Source: Brachycybe producta (taxonomy: Eukaryota > Arthropoda > Diplopoda > Playtdesmida > Andrognathidae). From it: a stretch of DNA of 64,000 bases. Numbering within the stretch: position 1 is the stretch's first letter; each line of letters begins with the position of its first letter. The notes below the pieces were generated by a model. It saw nothing but the letters and a program-made list of their open reading frames with translations, was not told the DNA's origin and made no database searches. Position numbers and translations under genes: made by a program. Shown piece by piece: positions 23,901 to 35,900 of the stretch. The stretch is from contig JAUPFP010000027.1 in NCBI GenBank assembly GCA_036925085.1, forward strand, positions 1,050,001-1,114,000. The letters run 5' to 3'.

Positions 23901-26900
23901 GCGTGTAGGGCGTGTTGCCTTATTTTTCAAAATTTTCGCGCGTTTTTCGTTATTTAAATTTAAGAAATGTTACTATAAGGTACGTACACTTAGTACACGT
24001 AACTTACAGTCATTATATAGCCGGAAAAAAATTTTCCGCGATTTTTTTTCGATTTTTAAATTTTTTTTTAGAGGGCGTGTAGGGCGTGTTGGCTTATATT
24101 TCAAAATTTTCGCGCGTTTTTCGATATTTAAAATTAGGTAATATTAGTATAAGGTACGTCCACTTACTACACATAACATACATTCATTAACTACCCGGAA
24201 AAAACTTTTTCCGCGATTTTTTTTTATTTTTAAATTTTTTTTAGAGGGCGTGTAGGGCGTGTTGCCTTATTTTTCAAAATTTTCGCGCGTTTTTTGATAT
24301 TTAAAATTAGGTAATATTAGTATAAGGTACGTACACTTACTACACATAACATACATTCATTAACTACCCGGAAAAAACTTTTTCCGCGATTTTTTTTTAT
24401 TTTTAAATTTTTTTTTAGAGGGCGTGTAGGGCGTGTTGCCTTATTTTTCAAAATTTTCGCGCGTTTTTCGTTATTTAAATTTAAGAAATGTTACTATAAG
24501 GTACGTACACTTAGTACACGTAACTTACAGTCATTATATAGCCGGAAAAAAATTTTCCGCGATTTTTTTTCGATTTTTAAATTTTTTTTTAGAGGGCGTG
24601 TTGGCTTATATTTCAAAATTTTCGCGCGTTTTTCGATATTTAAAATTAGGTAATAATAGTATAAGGTACGTACACTTACTACACATAACATACATTCATT
24701 AACTACCCGGAAAAAACTTTTTCCGCGATTTTTTTTTATTTTTAAATTTTTTTTAGAGGGCGTGTAGGGCGTGTTGCCTTATTTTTCAAAATTTTCGCGC
24801 GTTTTTTGATATTTAAAATTAGGTAATAATAGTATAAGGTACGTACACTTACTACACATAACATACATTCATTAACTACCCGGAAAAAACTTTTTCCGCG
24901 ATTTTTTTTTATTTTTAAATTTTTTTTTAGAGGGCGTGTAGGGCGTGTTGCCTTATTTTTCAAAATTTTCGCGCGTTTTTTGATATTTAAAATTAGGTAA
25001 TAATAGTATAAGGTACGTACACTTACTACACATAACATACATTCATTAACTACCCGGAAAAAACTTTTTCCGCGATTTTTTTTTATTTTTAAATTTTTTT
25101 TTAGAGGGCGTGTAGGGCGTGTTGCCTTATTTTTCAAAATGTTCGCGCGTTTTTCGTTATTTAAATTTAAGAAATGTTACTATAAGGTACGTACACTTAG
25201 TACACGTAACTTACAGTCATTATATAGCCGGAAAAAAATTTTCCGCGATTTTTTTTCGATTTTTAAATTTTTTTTTAGAGGGCGTGTAGGGCGTGTTGGC
25301 TTATATTTCAAAATATTCGCGCGTTTTTCGATATTTAAAATTAGGTAATAATAGTATAAGGTACGTACACTTACTACACATAACATACATTCATTAACTA
25401 CCCGGAAAAAACTTTTTCCGCGATTTTTTTTTATTTTTAAATTTTTTTTAGAGGGCGTGTAGGGCGTGTTGCCTTATTTTTCAAAATTTTCGCGCGTTTT
25501 TTGATATTTAAAATTAGGTAATATTAGTATAAGGTACGTACACTTACTACACATAACATACATTCATTAACTACCCGGAAAAAACTTTTTCCGCGATTTA
25601 TTTTTATTTTTAAATTTTTTTTTAGAGGGCGTGTAGGGCGTGTTGCCTTATTTTTCAAAATGTTCGCGCGTTTTTCGTTATTTAAATTTAAGAAATGTTA
25701 CTATAAGGTACGTACACTTAGTACACGTAACTTACAGTCATTATATAGCCGGAAAAAAATTTTCCGCGATTTTTTTTCGATTTTTAAATTTTTTTTTAGA
25801 GGGCGTGTAGGGCGTGTTGGCTTATATTTCAAAATTTTCGCGCGTTTTTCGATATTTAAAATTAGGTAATAATAGTATAAGGTACGTACACTTACTACAC
25901 ATAACATACATTCATTAACTACCCGGAAAAAACTTTTTCCGCGATTTTTTTTTATTTTTAAATTTTTTTTTAGAGGGCGTGTAGGGCGTGTTGCCTTATT
26001 TTTCAAAATGTTCGCGCGTTTTTCGTTATTTAAATTTAAGAAATGTTACTATAAGGTACGTACACTTACTACACATAACATACATTCATTAACTACCCGG
26101 AAAAAACTTTTTCCGCGATTTTTTTTTATTTTTAAATTTTTTTTTAGAGGGCGTGTAGGGCGTGTTGCCTTATTTTTCAAAATTTTCGCGCGTTTTTCGT
26201 TATTTAAATTTAAGAAATGTTACTATAAGGTACGTACACTTAGTACACGTAACTTACAGTCATTATATAGCCGGAAAAAAATTTTCCGCGATTTTTTTTC
26301 GATTTTTAAATTTTTTTTTAGAGGGCGTGTAGGGCGTGTTGGCTTATATTTCAAAATTTTCGCGCGTTTTTCGATATTTAAAATTAGGTAATATTAGTAT
26401 AAGGTACGTCCACTTACTACACATAACATACATTCATTAACTACCCGGAAAAAACTTTTTCCGCGATTTTTTTTTATTTTTAAATTTTTTTTAGAGGGCG
26501 TGTAGGGCGTGTTGCCTTATTTTTCAAAATTTTCGCGCGTTTTTTGATATTTAAAATTAGGTAATATTAGTATAAGGTACGTACACTTACTACACATAAC
26601 ATACATTCATTAACTACCCGGAAAAAACTTTTTCCGCGATTTTTTTTTATTTTTAAATTTTTTTTTAGAGGGCGTGTAGGGCGTGTTGCCTTATTTTTCA
26701 AAATTTTCGCGCGTTTTTCGTTATTTAAATTTAAGAAATGTTACTATAAGGTACGTACACTTAGTACACGTAACTTACAGTCATTATATAGCCGGAAAAA
26801 AATTTTCCGCGATTTTTTTTCGATTTTTAAATTTTTTTTTAGAGGGCGTGTTGGCTTATATTTCAAAATTTTCGCGCGTTTTTCGATATTTAAAATTAGG

Positions 26901-29900
26901 TAATAATAGTATAAGGTACGTACACTTACTACACATAACATACATTCATTAACTACCCGGAAAAAACTTTTTCCGCGATTTTTTTTTATTTTTAAATTTT
27001 TTTTAGAGGGCGTGTAGGGCGTGTTGCCTTATTTTTCAAAATTTTCGCGCGTTTTTTGATATTTAAAATTAGGTAATATTAGTATAAGGTACGTACACTT
27101 ACTACACATAACATACATTCATTAACTACCCGGAAAAAACTTTTTCCGCGATTTTTTTTTATTTTTAAATTTTTTTTTAGAGGGCGTGTAGGGCGTGTTG
27201 CCTTATTTTTCAAAATGTTCACGCGTTTTTCGTTATTTAAATTTAAGAAATGTTACTATAAGGTACGTACACTTACTACACATAACATACATTCATTAAC
27301 TACCCGGAAAAAACTTTTTCCGCGATTTTTTTTTATTTTTAAATTTTAAATTAAAAAAGTGTATTACAGTATTTCAATTAAATTTTCATGCATTTTTTCT
27401 CGTGTAATTTTTTTGCAATTGTTTTAATTTCAATAAAAATCGGATAAAAGTATTTTAATAAACTTTATGGTGTGTTTTGTAAACTCTTCTAAGTTACATT
27501 TAAAGTCGCGGAATTTGTTTTCAAGAATTGAACTTAAAAAGTGCAACATTCTTTTCTACAAGGTGTGCAGTAAAGGTAAGATTTTAAATTTTATTAAATA
27601 TTTTCTTAATTCTTTATTTTGGTGAACATATTGCTAAGTATTATTCTTTCAATTCTACATATACAGTCATTGATAATGTTCTTATAAATTTCATTTTTAT
27701 TAATTAAAATATCCAAGCATTGTTTTTCTCATGAGTATCTCTTTGTTTGGGTTTAATTAACATTTAACCACTAAGCTCTGCCACCACGTCAAGGTGTATA
27801 CTCATTGGCAGAGTTTTCTTGTTTAGGGAACAAGAAACCCTCTATCACTCGAGATGTAAATGATAGAGGAAAAGAAATCCCATTCATTATTTAAAGACAT
27901 TTTCACAACAACTTAGCACATCTTACAACGTGGCCTTATGCACTTTTTCACTGCTACATTTCTGGAAATATGAAAGTATTTATTATATATTTTTAATATT
28001 TAATTGCACTGCTATGCTGTTGTAAACCGAAAATTACAAACCTTAAGTATGGAATGCAATCATTGACATTATGTCCTTGACAGTGGCACAATGTGCAACA
28101 ACACTGCAGTGACAATGACTGTGCTTCTGCTGTTTGTGGTCCAATGTTAGGAAGACAACCGGGGAACTGTTGCCTAAGGACACGCCGAATTGTTGAACAG
28201 AAGGCTGTTACACCCGAGAGAAATGATAAGTGTAGCTTATCTTTGCAAAGCAAGTGTTCTTTGCCATGGCCAGCTTTTAACCTAAAAGCAATCTAATAAT
28301 ACCCAATTTAGAACTAAGAAAAGTAATTTAATGTGTTGAACATACTTCATAATTAAGAATTGAATAAATTCCTTTTTGGTGTTTTTTTAAGCCTCTGTTA
28401 ATTATGATTCCTTTCTTGTTAAGTTTCTCGTTGTCGTTTCTTGGAAGGATGGTTCCAATAAATACATAATTAACATATTTCTTAACAGTTTGTGCTAAGG
28501 TGATAAGTTCACCAAGCACATGCTTGGCAGGCCTCGTAAGATTATTGGTTCCTACCTGAAATAATTAAGTATGCAGTTTTTTAATTTAGTTTATATGACA
28601 TACACTAGATACTCAGTAATGTGTGCCTCTGAATACAACTAATTAATCTAAAATTTTACTTACATGTATCACAATGAAATCTAAAGAATCCAGTTTAAGG
28701 TTCTCGCTTGTCAATACATGCGCGATGTCTTCAATCTTGGCTCCAGGCATACAAAAGGTGCACAACGAAAGGTTAGCATTGTAACCCAGAATGCGATGCT
28801 GTGTAGCATAGCGTACAATGGAATCCCCAATAATCAGCCCCTTTACTGTTGTCATCTACAATATATTGTGAAGAAACTCTACATTACAGTATCTTACAGT
28901 ACAATGAATATGCATTTGTATTTATCCCAGGCATGAAAAAAAATATTGGACTGTCTTCTGTTTGAATTAGAATACATCAGACTATTTACTTAGCCCACAC
29001 AGGGGCCAAAAGCCATGGCCATTATTAGGCAATTTAAGAGTTTGGGACATGCAGTGTCACAGACCTCAGCAAAAGGTGGCCATAAAAAATGTAGCATATG
29101 CCACATCATGTCAGCTCAGAGTGATGTTTTTTGCCTCCCTTCAGAATGGAAAAATTAATACAATAGTATGCAATATTTCTTAGTGTGGCCATTTCGTGAA
29201 ACAAACATCAAGCCCAAAATGAGAAGTGGAAGTGGCAAAAAAGTGGATTGTGTGCAAAATTGCTTTTCTGAATTTTGTGCTCTCTCCAAATTCCTACTGT
29301 AATCATTTCCAGTAAGTTTTTAGTCAGTCCTTAATATCATCATAAAACTTTAGAATCATATCCCATCTTCTAATTTCAGAGTGTCCAAAAGGCTTAAATA
29401 GAATGCTCCTGACTAAGAAGGACTTTTGTGCCCACCATCATTTCTGCTTTATTTGCCCTTCTCAAATGTAGCATGCAGGTCAAAACAAATTACCATTGGA
29501 GGGTGTGGCTAAAATGAATCAGTACTTTTTTATTCATTTGTCAAAAATGATGTGTATGTACATGTACACACTTGTGTGCATGCGCATGCATGTGTACACA
29601 CTTGTGCGCATGTGTGTGCATGCGTACACACTTGTGCACATGTGTGTGCACGCGTACACACTTGTGCGCATGTGTGTGCACGCGTACACACTTGTGTGCA
29701 TGTGTGTGCACGCATACACACTTGTTCGCATTTGTATGCACGCGTACACACTTGTGCACATGTGTATGCACGCGTACACACTTGTGCACATGTGTATGCA
29801 CGCGTACACACTTGTGCGTATGCATACGCACATGTACACACTTGTGCACATGTGTATGCACATATACACACGTGAGAATTAATCACTTACATGTACAGTG

Positions 29901-32900
29901 TATTTTGATATACAAAAATAATAACATAACATAGAAAGGAACACCCCTCCTAAATAATAGGAATAGTATCCCTTTCAAATGCTACAACTGGAAAAAGGAA
30001 GAATATCGATTTTTTTTAAAAAAATTATGATTTTGAAAAATCGAAATTTTATGTATCAGATTACTCTAAAATTTCAATTTCATGGTCATCGTTAGAATGT
30101 GTACATCATTTTAGTCTGATGACATTTTGTTGTAGGTGGCCCCGTTTTTCGAGTTGTTGGACCCACGAAAAATTATGACCAAAAACTCAAAATTTGTTTC
30201 TAAAACATTTATAAAAAATAACCAAAGGGTAAAATTTTCTGATTGTTTGTCAGGAGCATCATATTGACCCACTGAATCAAATAAAAAAAGACTCCATGTC
30301 TATCTCATTAAGTTCTTGAGTTGTGTGACCCACAAACTCGGGAGTCCAGACATACATTCTTTTTTGCCTCTTTTCTTGCATGATCCTATATACCCCTCCA
30401 TTGCTATAAAAAGCAATAGATGTCAAAAACGTTTATTTTTAAAATACACAATCACGGCAATATGTTTATTTTTCATAATTAGGGCCAACTGTTTTATGAA
30501 AATGCATATTCTTTTTGTTGCTTTATATTTCATGCTGTGTCAGATTTAAGCACGATTCATGTGATATGAAGGTGAATAACACTAGTTTTATTTTGCATAT
30601 AATTGCATATTTAAGGGTATTTGTATTTTGCATGCATATTTTGGGAAGTTTACATGTTAAGGGCATATTTGAAACTTTTTTCTAGTAAAATTATGATTTT
30701 TCTATTTTAGTTCAAGAAACTGAACATATTTTCAGTCATTCAAGAACTGCAAGAGAATTTAAAATGTGCTACTGGGAATACTTCCAAAAAAGCAACAAAG
30801 AAATTGTCAACTGTATTACAAAAATAAAGGCTATAAAGAGCTCCAGAAGATTTGTGCCGTTTTGAATGGTGAAAATCTTAATGAAGATATCAGTTTGTCT
30901 ATTTCTGATATTGCTCGTTTTAAGCGGTACCAGTAACATCTTGTGATGTAGAACGTACTTTCTCGAAGTATAAAGCACAGGCATTTAGAAATCGGGATGA
31001 AGACAAGTTTGCTCCGCCCTTTTTATGATGAACGCAACTTCTAATTGGTTGTTATGTAGTCTGACGTCTGATGTCTCCGCCCATTTCAACATTGAACCAC
31101 ACAACAAACCAATTAGAAGTTCTGGTCGTCATAAAAAGGGCGGAGCCAACTTGTGTTCGTCCGATTTCTAAATGCCTGTGTATAAAGCTCTACTAAATAA
31201 CAATCTGCATAATTTTAAATCTGAAAAATTGAGAATGTTTTTTGTTGTGTATTTCAATCCCAAAAAAAAAATTATTGTGCAAATGATATCCAAAAGTGCA
31301 TATTTTGTCGGCATATTTTAGGATTTATGACAGCATGCATATTTCTTTTATTTTTATGGCATGAAACCGTTGGCCCTATTCATTATTAAAGTTGTCCAAT
31401 ATTAAGTTTTCAAAGTGCAATGTGCACCTTAACTATATGCTGATCTGGTGATAGAATGACAAAAAATTAAGCGCGGTTCTATTTTTAAAAAGTATTTCAA
31501 AATCGCGAATTTCTAAATCTTCTGTTAAACTCCATTGATTATATGCCCAAATAAAAAAAATATCCATTAAAATGTTGGTAAACATAATTTTAAAAAACAA
31601 CAAGTAAACCACAGTGAAACCAACAGATTTGTGCATGTGATGATTTTTTTCTGGGATTTAAAATTATTTTTAGGTATTCTTATGAGCATCCTAATGGATG
31701 TTTTTTTGCTTAAGAACACGTACTCAATGGAGTTTAACATAAGAGTTAAAAATTCGCGATTTTGAAATACTTTTTAAAAATAGAACCGCGCTTACCAATT
31801 TTGTGTCATTCTATCGCTAGATCAGCATATATTTAAGGTGCACATTGCACTTTGAACCATCAAAATTGGACAACTTTAAATATGTAAAAAGTTATATAAT
31901 AAATGATATGTAAAATATTTAAAAGTGAACGTTCTTTTAAACATTGGGTATATGTGGAGATTTTCCGAAGTAATTTTGCGATGTAGCCTTTCAAGAGTGC
32001 TGAATAGCGAATTTTAAATATATCCGTGGGCCATATCATATGATGTTTATTGTAACGAATATAATTTTTTAAAGTTCCCTTTACAAACAAAATTAAGTTA
32101 AGCTTAAGGCAGATCAGATAAAAGATTAATAAAAACAGCAGTCATTTTCAGCTGAGGGTGATTGGTTTATTTTATCTATACCCAGTGGCATAGCTCGGCT
32201 TGGTTGTGCCCCCCCCCGCCGCTTATATCTTTGCGCCCCTCCCCCCCTGGCCGCTTAAAACTTTTCACTCCTTTTACATCTCCCTCCACTTAGCCCTTAT
32301 ACTGGGGGATGCTATTTTGATGAACGGTGGAACAGTAGGAACAGTCCAAAAGTTTTATTAAAATAAAGCTTCTTGCAGGGGGCCTGGGGGCCACATGGCC
32401 CCTGGCTGTGATAGTGAATGGGCGGGGCCACGTGTCTTCCATTTTTCACCAGTTGATTCCACTGAGATAAACATTTGAACTTTTTTAAATTTCAACTGGT
32501 GAAAAATAGAACGCACGTGGCTCCTGCCGATTCGCTATCATAGGCAGGGACCACGTTTCTTCTATTTTCAAAAGAAGTTTTTCACCCCAGTGGAAACAAG
32601 GCATAAGAGAAAAACGTTCTCCCCCTCGTTCAATTCTTTCAAAGGCGTGTGTGTTTACCCGCCACTATTTAAAAATAAAAAACCTGAGAGCACGATGCTT
32701 TTAAAAAAAAATGTGAAATGGAAAAACCGACTTGTAATAAAAAGTTTATTTTAAAAGAAATTAAAATGCTTATTACTATGTAATTCATTTGCTATTCCAG
32801 TGTCAATTTCTTTTCAAAGATGTAGATGAAACACAGAATGATTTAAAAAAAATCAATTTTTTTTATTTAAATCAAGAAATAATTGTTTTAGGACCCCCAC

Positions 32901-35900
32901 GAATGTGAAAAACTAGGTTATCTCCATGTTTTAATACACAAGTAAAAAATTTAAAACTTTTTACAAAATTGAACTTTAAAAAATTATAATATATTTTTTA
33001 TGTAATATACAGTGTATAGGGTAGTACAATCATATGTGAAATCATATGTGAAAAACGAAAATTGATATTTTTGAGTTAATTGGATTCACCAAAATCTATC
33101 ATTACATAAAATATAATAGAAGTAAACGTGTTTACCTTATATCCTTTTTCCTCTTCTATCGAATCCTCCTTCAATCGAATCCTCTTCAATTGAATCTTGA
33201 ATCACTGTACCAGGTAATGAAGATTGTTGAATAAGTTGATGAATTGATGAATAAGTTGATGAATTGATGAATAAGTTGATAAAGATGAATATTAATAATT
33301 TTGATCAAGAAAAACAGTCTGAACTCAAAAGTGAATTTTGAGAAAGTAAATTAAGATTTTCAATTAATTTTATGTAGCAACAAAATAATTTTTATTGCCA
33401 ATTTTTGTAATTGGTCTAAAAAAACTAAGGTAAACATTGTTTAACCCAATCGTATGCCAGCTTAATTAAAAGGGTGGAAAAAAAATTCGGCATTAGCCCT
33501 TTGATAGGAAGTGACCTTTATTAAAAGATCACTTATAGAGAGAGGGATACTTTTTTTAATTTATAATTAGTCTCCCCCCACGTGTGTTAAAAATAAATGT
33601 GTGAATAGGATATTTAAAAAGTAGGGTGAAATGATGAAAGGAATAAAGAAGAAAATATAAAATATTACTTGAATGAAAAAAATGTGGGTCCTTTTTTTAC
33701 CAATTTACAGAACTCAACATTTTTGTTCAGCAAACAAGCAAAGAAAACAAGAATTCAAATTTATTCGAACCAAATCATGATTTTGTTTAAATGTAAATTA
33801 TTATTTATTTTCTGTTTGCTGAACAAAAATGTTGAGTTCTGTAAATTGGTAAAAAAGGACCCACATTTTTTTCATTCAAGTTATATTTTATATTTTCTTC
33901 TTTATTCCTTTCATCATTTCACAATACTTTTTAAATATCCTATCCACATTTATTTTTAACACACGTGGGGGGAGACTATAAATTAAAAAAAGTATTCCTC
34001 TCTCTATAAGTGATCTTTTAATAAAGGTCACTTCCCATCAAAGGGCTACTACCGAATTTTTTTTTCACCCTTTTAATTAAGCTGGCATACGATTGGGTCA
34101 AGTAATTGTTACCTTAGGGTTTTTAGACCAATTACAAAAATTGGCAATAAAAATCATTTTGTTGCTACATAAAATTAATTGAAAATCTTAATTTACTTTC
34201 TCAAAATTCACTTTTGAGTTAAGACTGTTTTTCTTGATCAAAATTATTAATATTCATCTTTATCAACTTATTCATCAATTCATCAAATTATTCAACAATC
34301 TTCATTACCTGGTACAGTGATTCAAGATTCAATTGAAGAGGATTCGATTGAAGGAGAATTTGATTGAAAGGAGGATTCCATTGAAGAGGAAAAGGATATA
34401 AGGTAAACACGTTTACTTCTATTATATTTTATGTAATGATAGATTTTGGTGAATCGAATTAACTCAAAAATATCAATTTTCGTTTTTCACATATGATTTC
34501 ATGTATGATGTACTACCATATACACTGTATATTACATACAAAATATATTATAATTTTTTAAGGTTCAATTTTGTAAAAAGTTTTAAATTTTTTACTTGTG
34601 TATTAAAACATGGAGATAATCTATTTTTTCACATTAGTGGAGGGTCCTAAAAAAATTATTTCTTGATTTAAATAAAAAAAAAAGTGATTTTTTTAAATCA
34701 TTCTGTGTTTCATCTACATCTTTGAAAAGAAATTGACACTGGAATAGCAAATGAATTACATAGTAATAAGCATTTTAATTTCTTTTAAAATAAACGTTTC
34801 ATACCAATTGCTAGTCTGTTTTTCCATTTCATATTTTTTTTTAAAAAAGCATCATTCTCTCAGGTTTTTCGATTTTAAATAGTGGCGGGTAAACACAGAC
34901 GCCTTTGAAAGAATTGAACGAGGGGGGAGAACTTTTTTCTCTTATGCCTTGTTTCCACTGGGTCAAAAATTTCAACTTTTTGACAATTCAACTGGTGAAA
35001 AATGGAAGACATGTGGCCCCGCCCATTCACTATCAAAGCCAGGGGGGCCAAGTAGGTTCCATTTTTCACAAGTTCAATTGTTAAAAAGTTGAAATTTTAC
35101 ACCCAGTGGAAACAAGGCCTTAAAGTGAAAATGATTCATATTGAAAAGAGACGTGTTTAATTAACAGATAAACCTTTATTTTAAATTTTGGACATAAAAC
35201 AAGAAAAGTAAATGTTTATAAAAAGTATTTTCACGCTGAAACAACTTTTGTCTGAGATCCCAGCAACACAATTAGGAATTTTAATTAAACATGGGAAAGA
35301 GGGAGAAATTTTTTATATTTGAAAATAAATTATTTAGGATGAACAAACTGACTTAAAATCTAATTTAAAATTTCTCTTTTCATTTTGAATCATTTTTCCT
35401 TTCAAAGAGAAAAAGTTCTCCCAGTCTCTCACTTCTTTGAAAGACGTGTTTACATGCCCTAATTTATCGGCCCTTGAAATAAAAAAAATTGCAATTGATA
35501 TGAAAAGTTTATTTTAAAAGAAATTAAAATGCTTATTATTACTATGTGATTCATTTGCTATTCCAGTGTCAATTTCTTTTAAAATATGTAGATGAAACGC
35601 AGAGTTAAAGCCAGGGTTGTGGGAAATGATTTTTTTTTAAAAAAAATCACATTTTTTTATTCAAATTGAATTTTTTTATTTAAATCAAGTAATAATTTTT
35701 TTAAGACCTGCAATTATATTGAAACTTTTAGTTTAGACTCCAAAGAGAAAAAAAGTGTTTTCCCTTCCCCCTCCCATCTTTCGGTTCTTTCTAACACTTC
35801 CTTCATGCATCACTGATTAAAGGCGTTTACCGCCATTGTTTAAAGTAGGGGAGAGACTCGCAGCAGGCTGCAGATTAGTCTGGGCTGCTCAGATTTCTAC

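Noticed and set aside
19645..27240. Many 65-185 codon open frames on both strands (Phe/Lys/Arg-rich)
   Set aside because: They recur with the 174-bp period, exist in mirror image in the right arm and on both strands, and lack any domain; they are by-products of the AT-rich satellite unit, which is a multiple of three.
19203..27348. A CRISPR-like array, because of regular repeats
   Set aside because: Units are contiguous 174-bp repeats with no unique spacers, in an animal genome, and form transposon TIRs.
19203..27348. A telomere or centromere array, from the GGGCGTGTAGGGCGTGT motifs
   Set aside because: The motif is not a telomeric hexamer, and the array ends at precise transposon termini with a 9-bp duplication inside a gene intron.
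28093..28296. Plus-strand Cys-rich open frame opposite SGNH exon 3
   Set aside because: The minus strand encodes the conserved SGNH block V here; the plus frame has no recognisable pattern beyond chance cysteines.
27993..28855. SGNH gene as part of a CR1-type LINE ORF1
   Set aside because: It is interrupted by two spliceable introns and no reverse transcriptase is present nearby.
29496..29934. Several 106-128 codon Cys/His/Thr/Val-rich frames in several phases
   Set aside because: All derive from a 30-bp alternating purine/pyrimidine minisatellite that leaves several phases open; no metal-binding family is matched.
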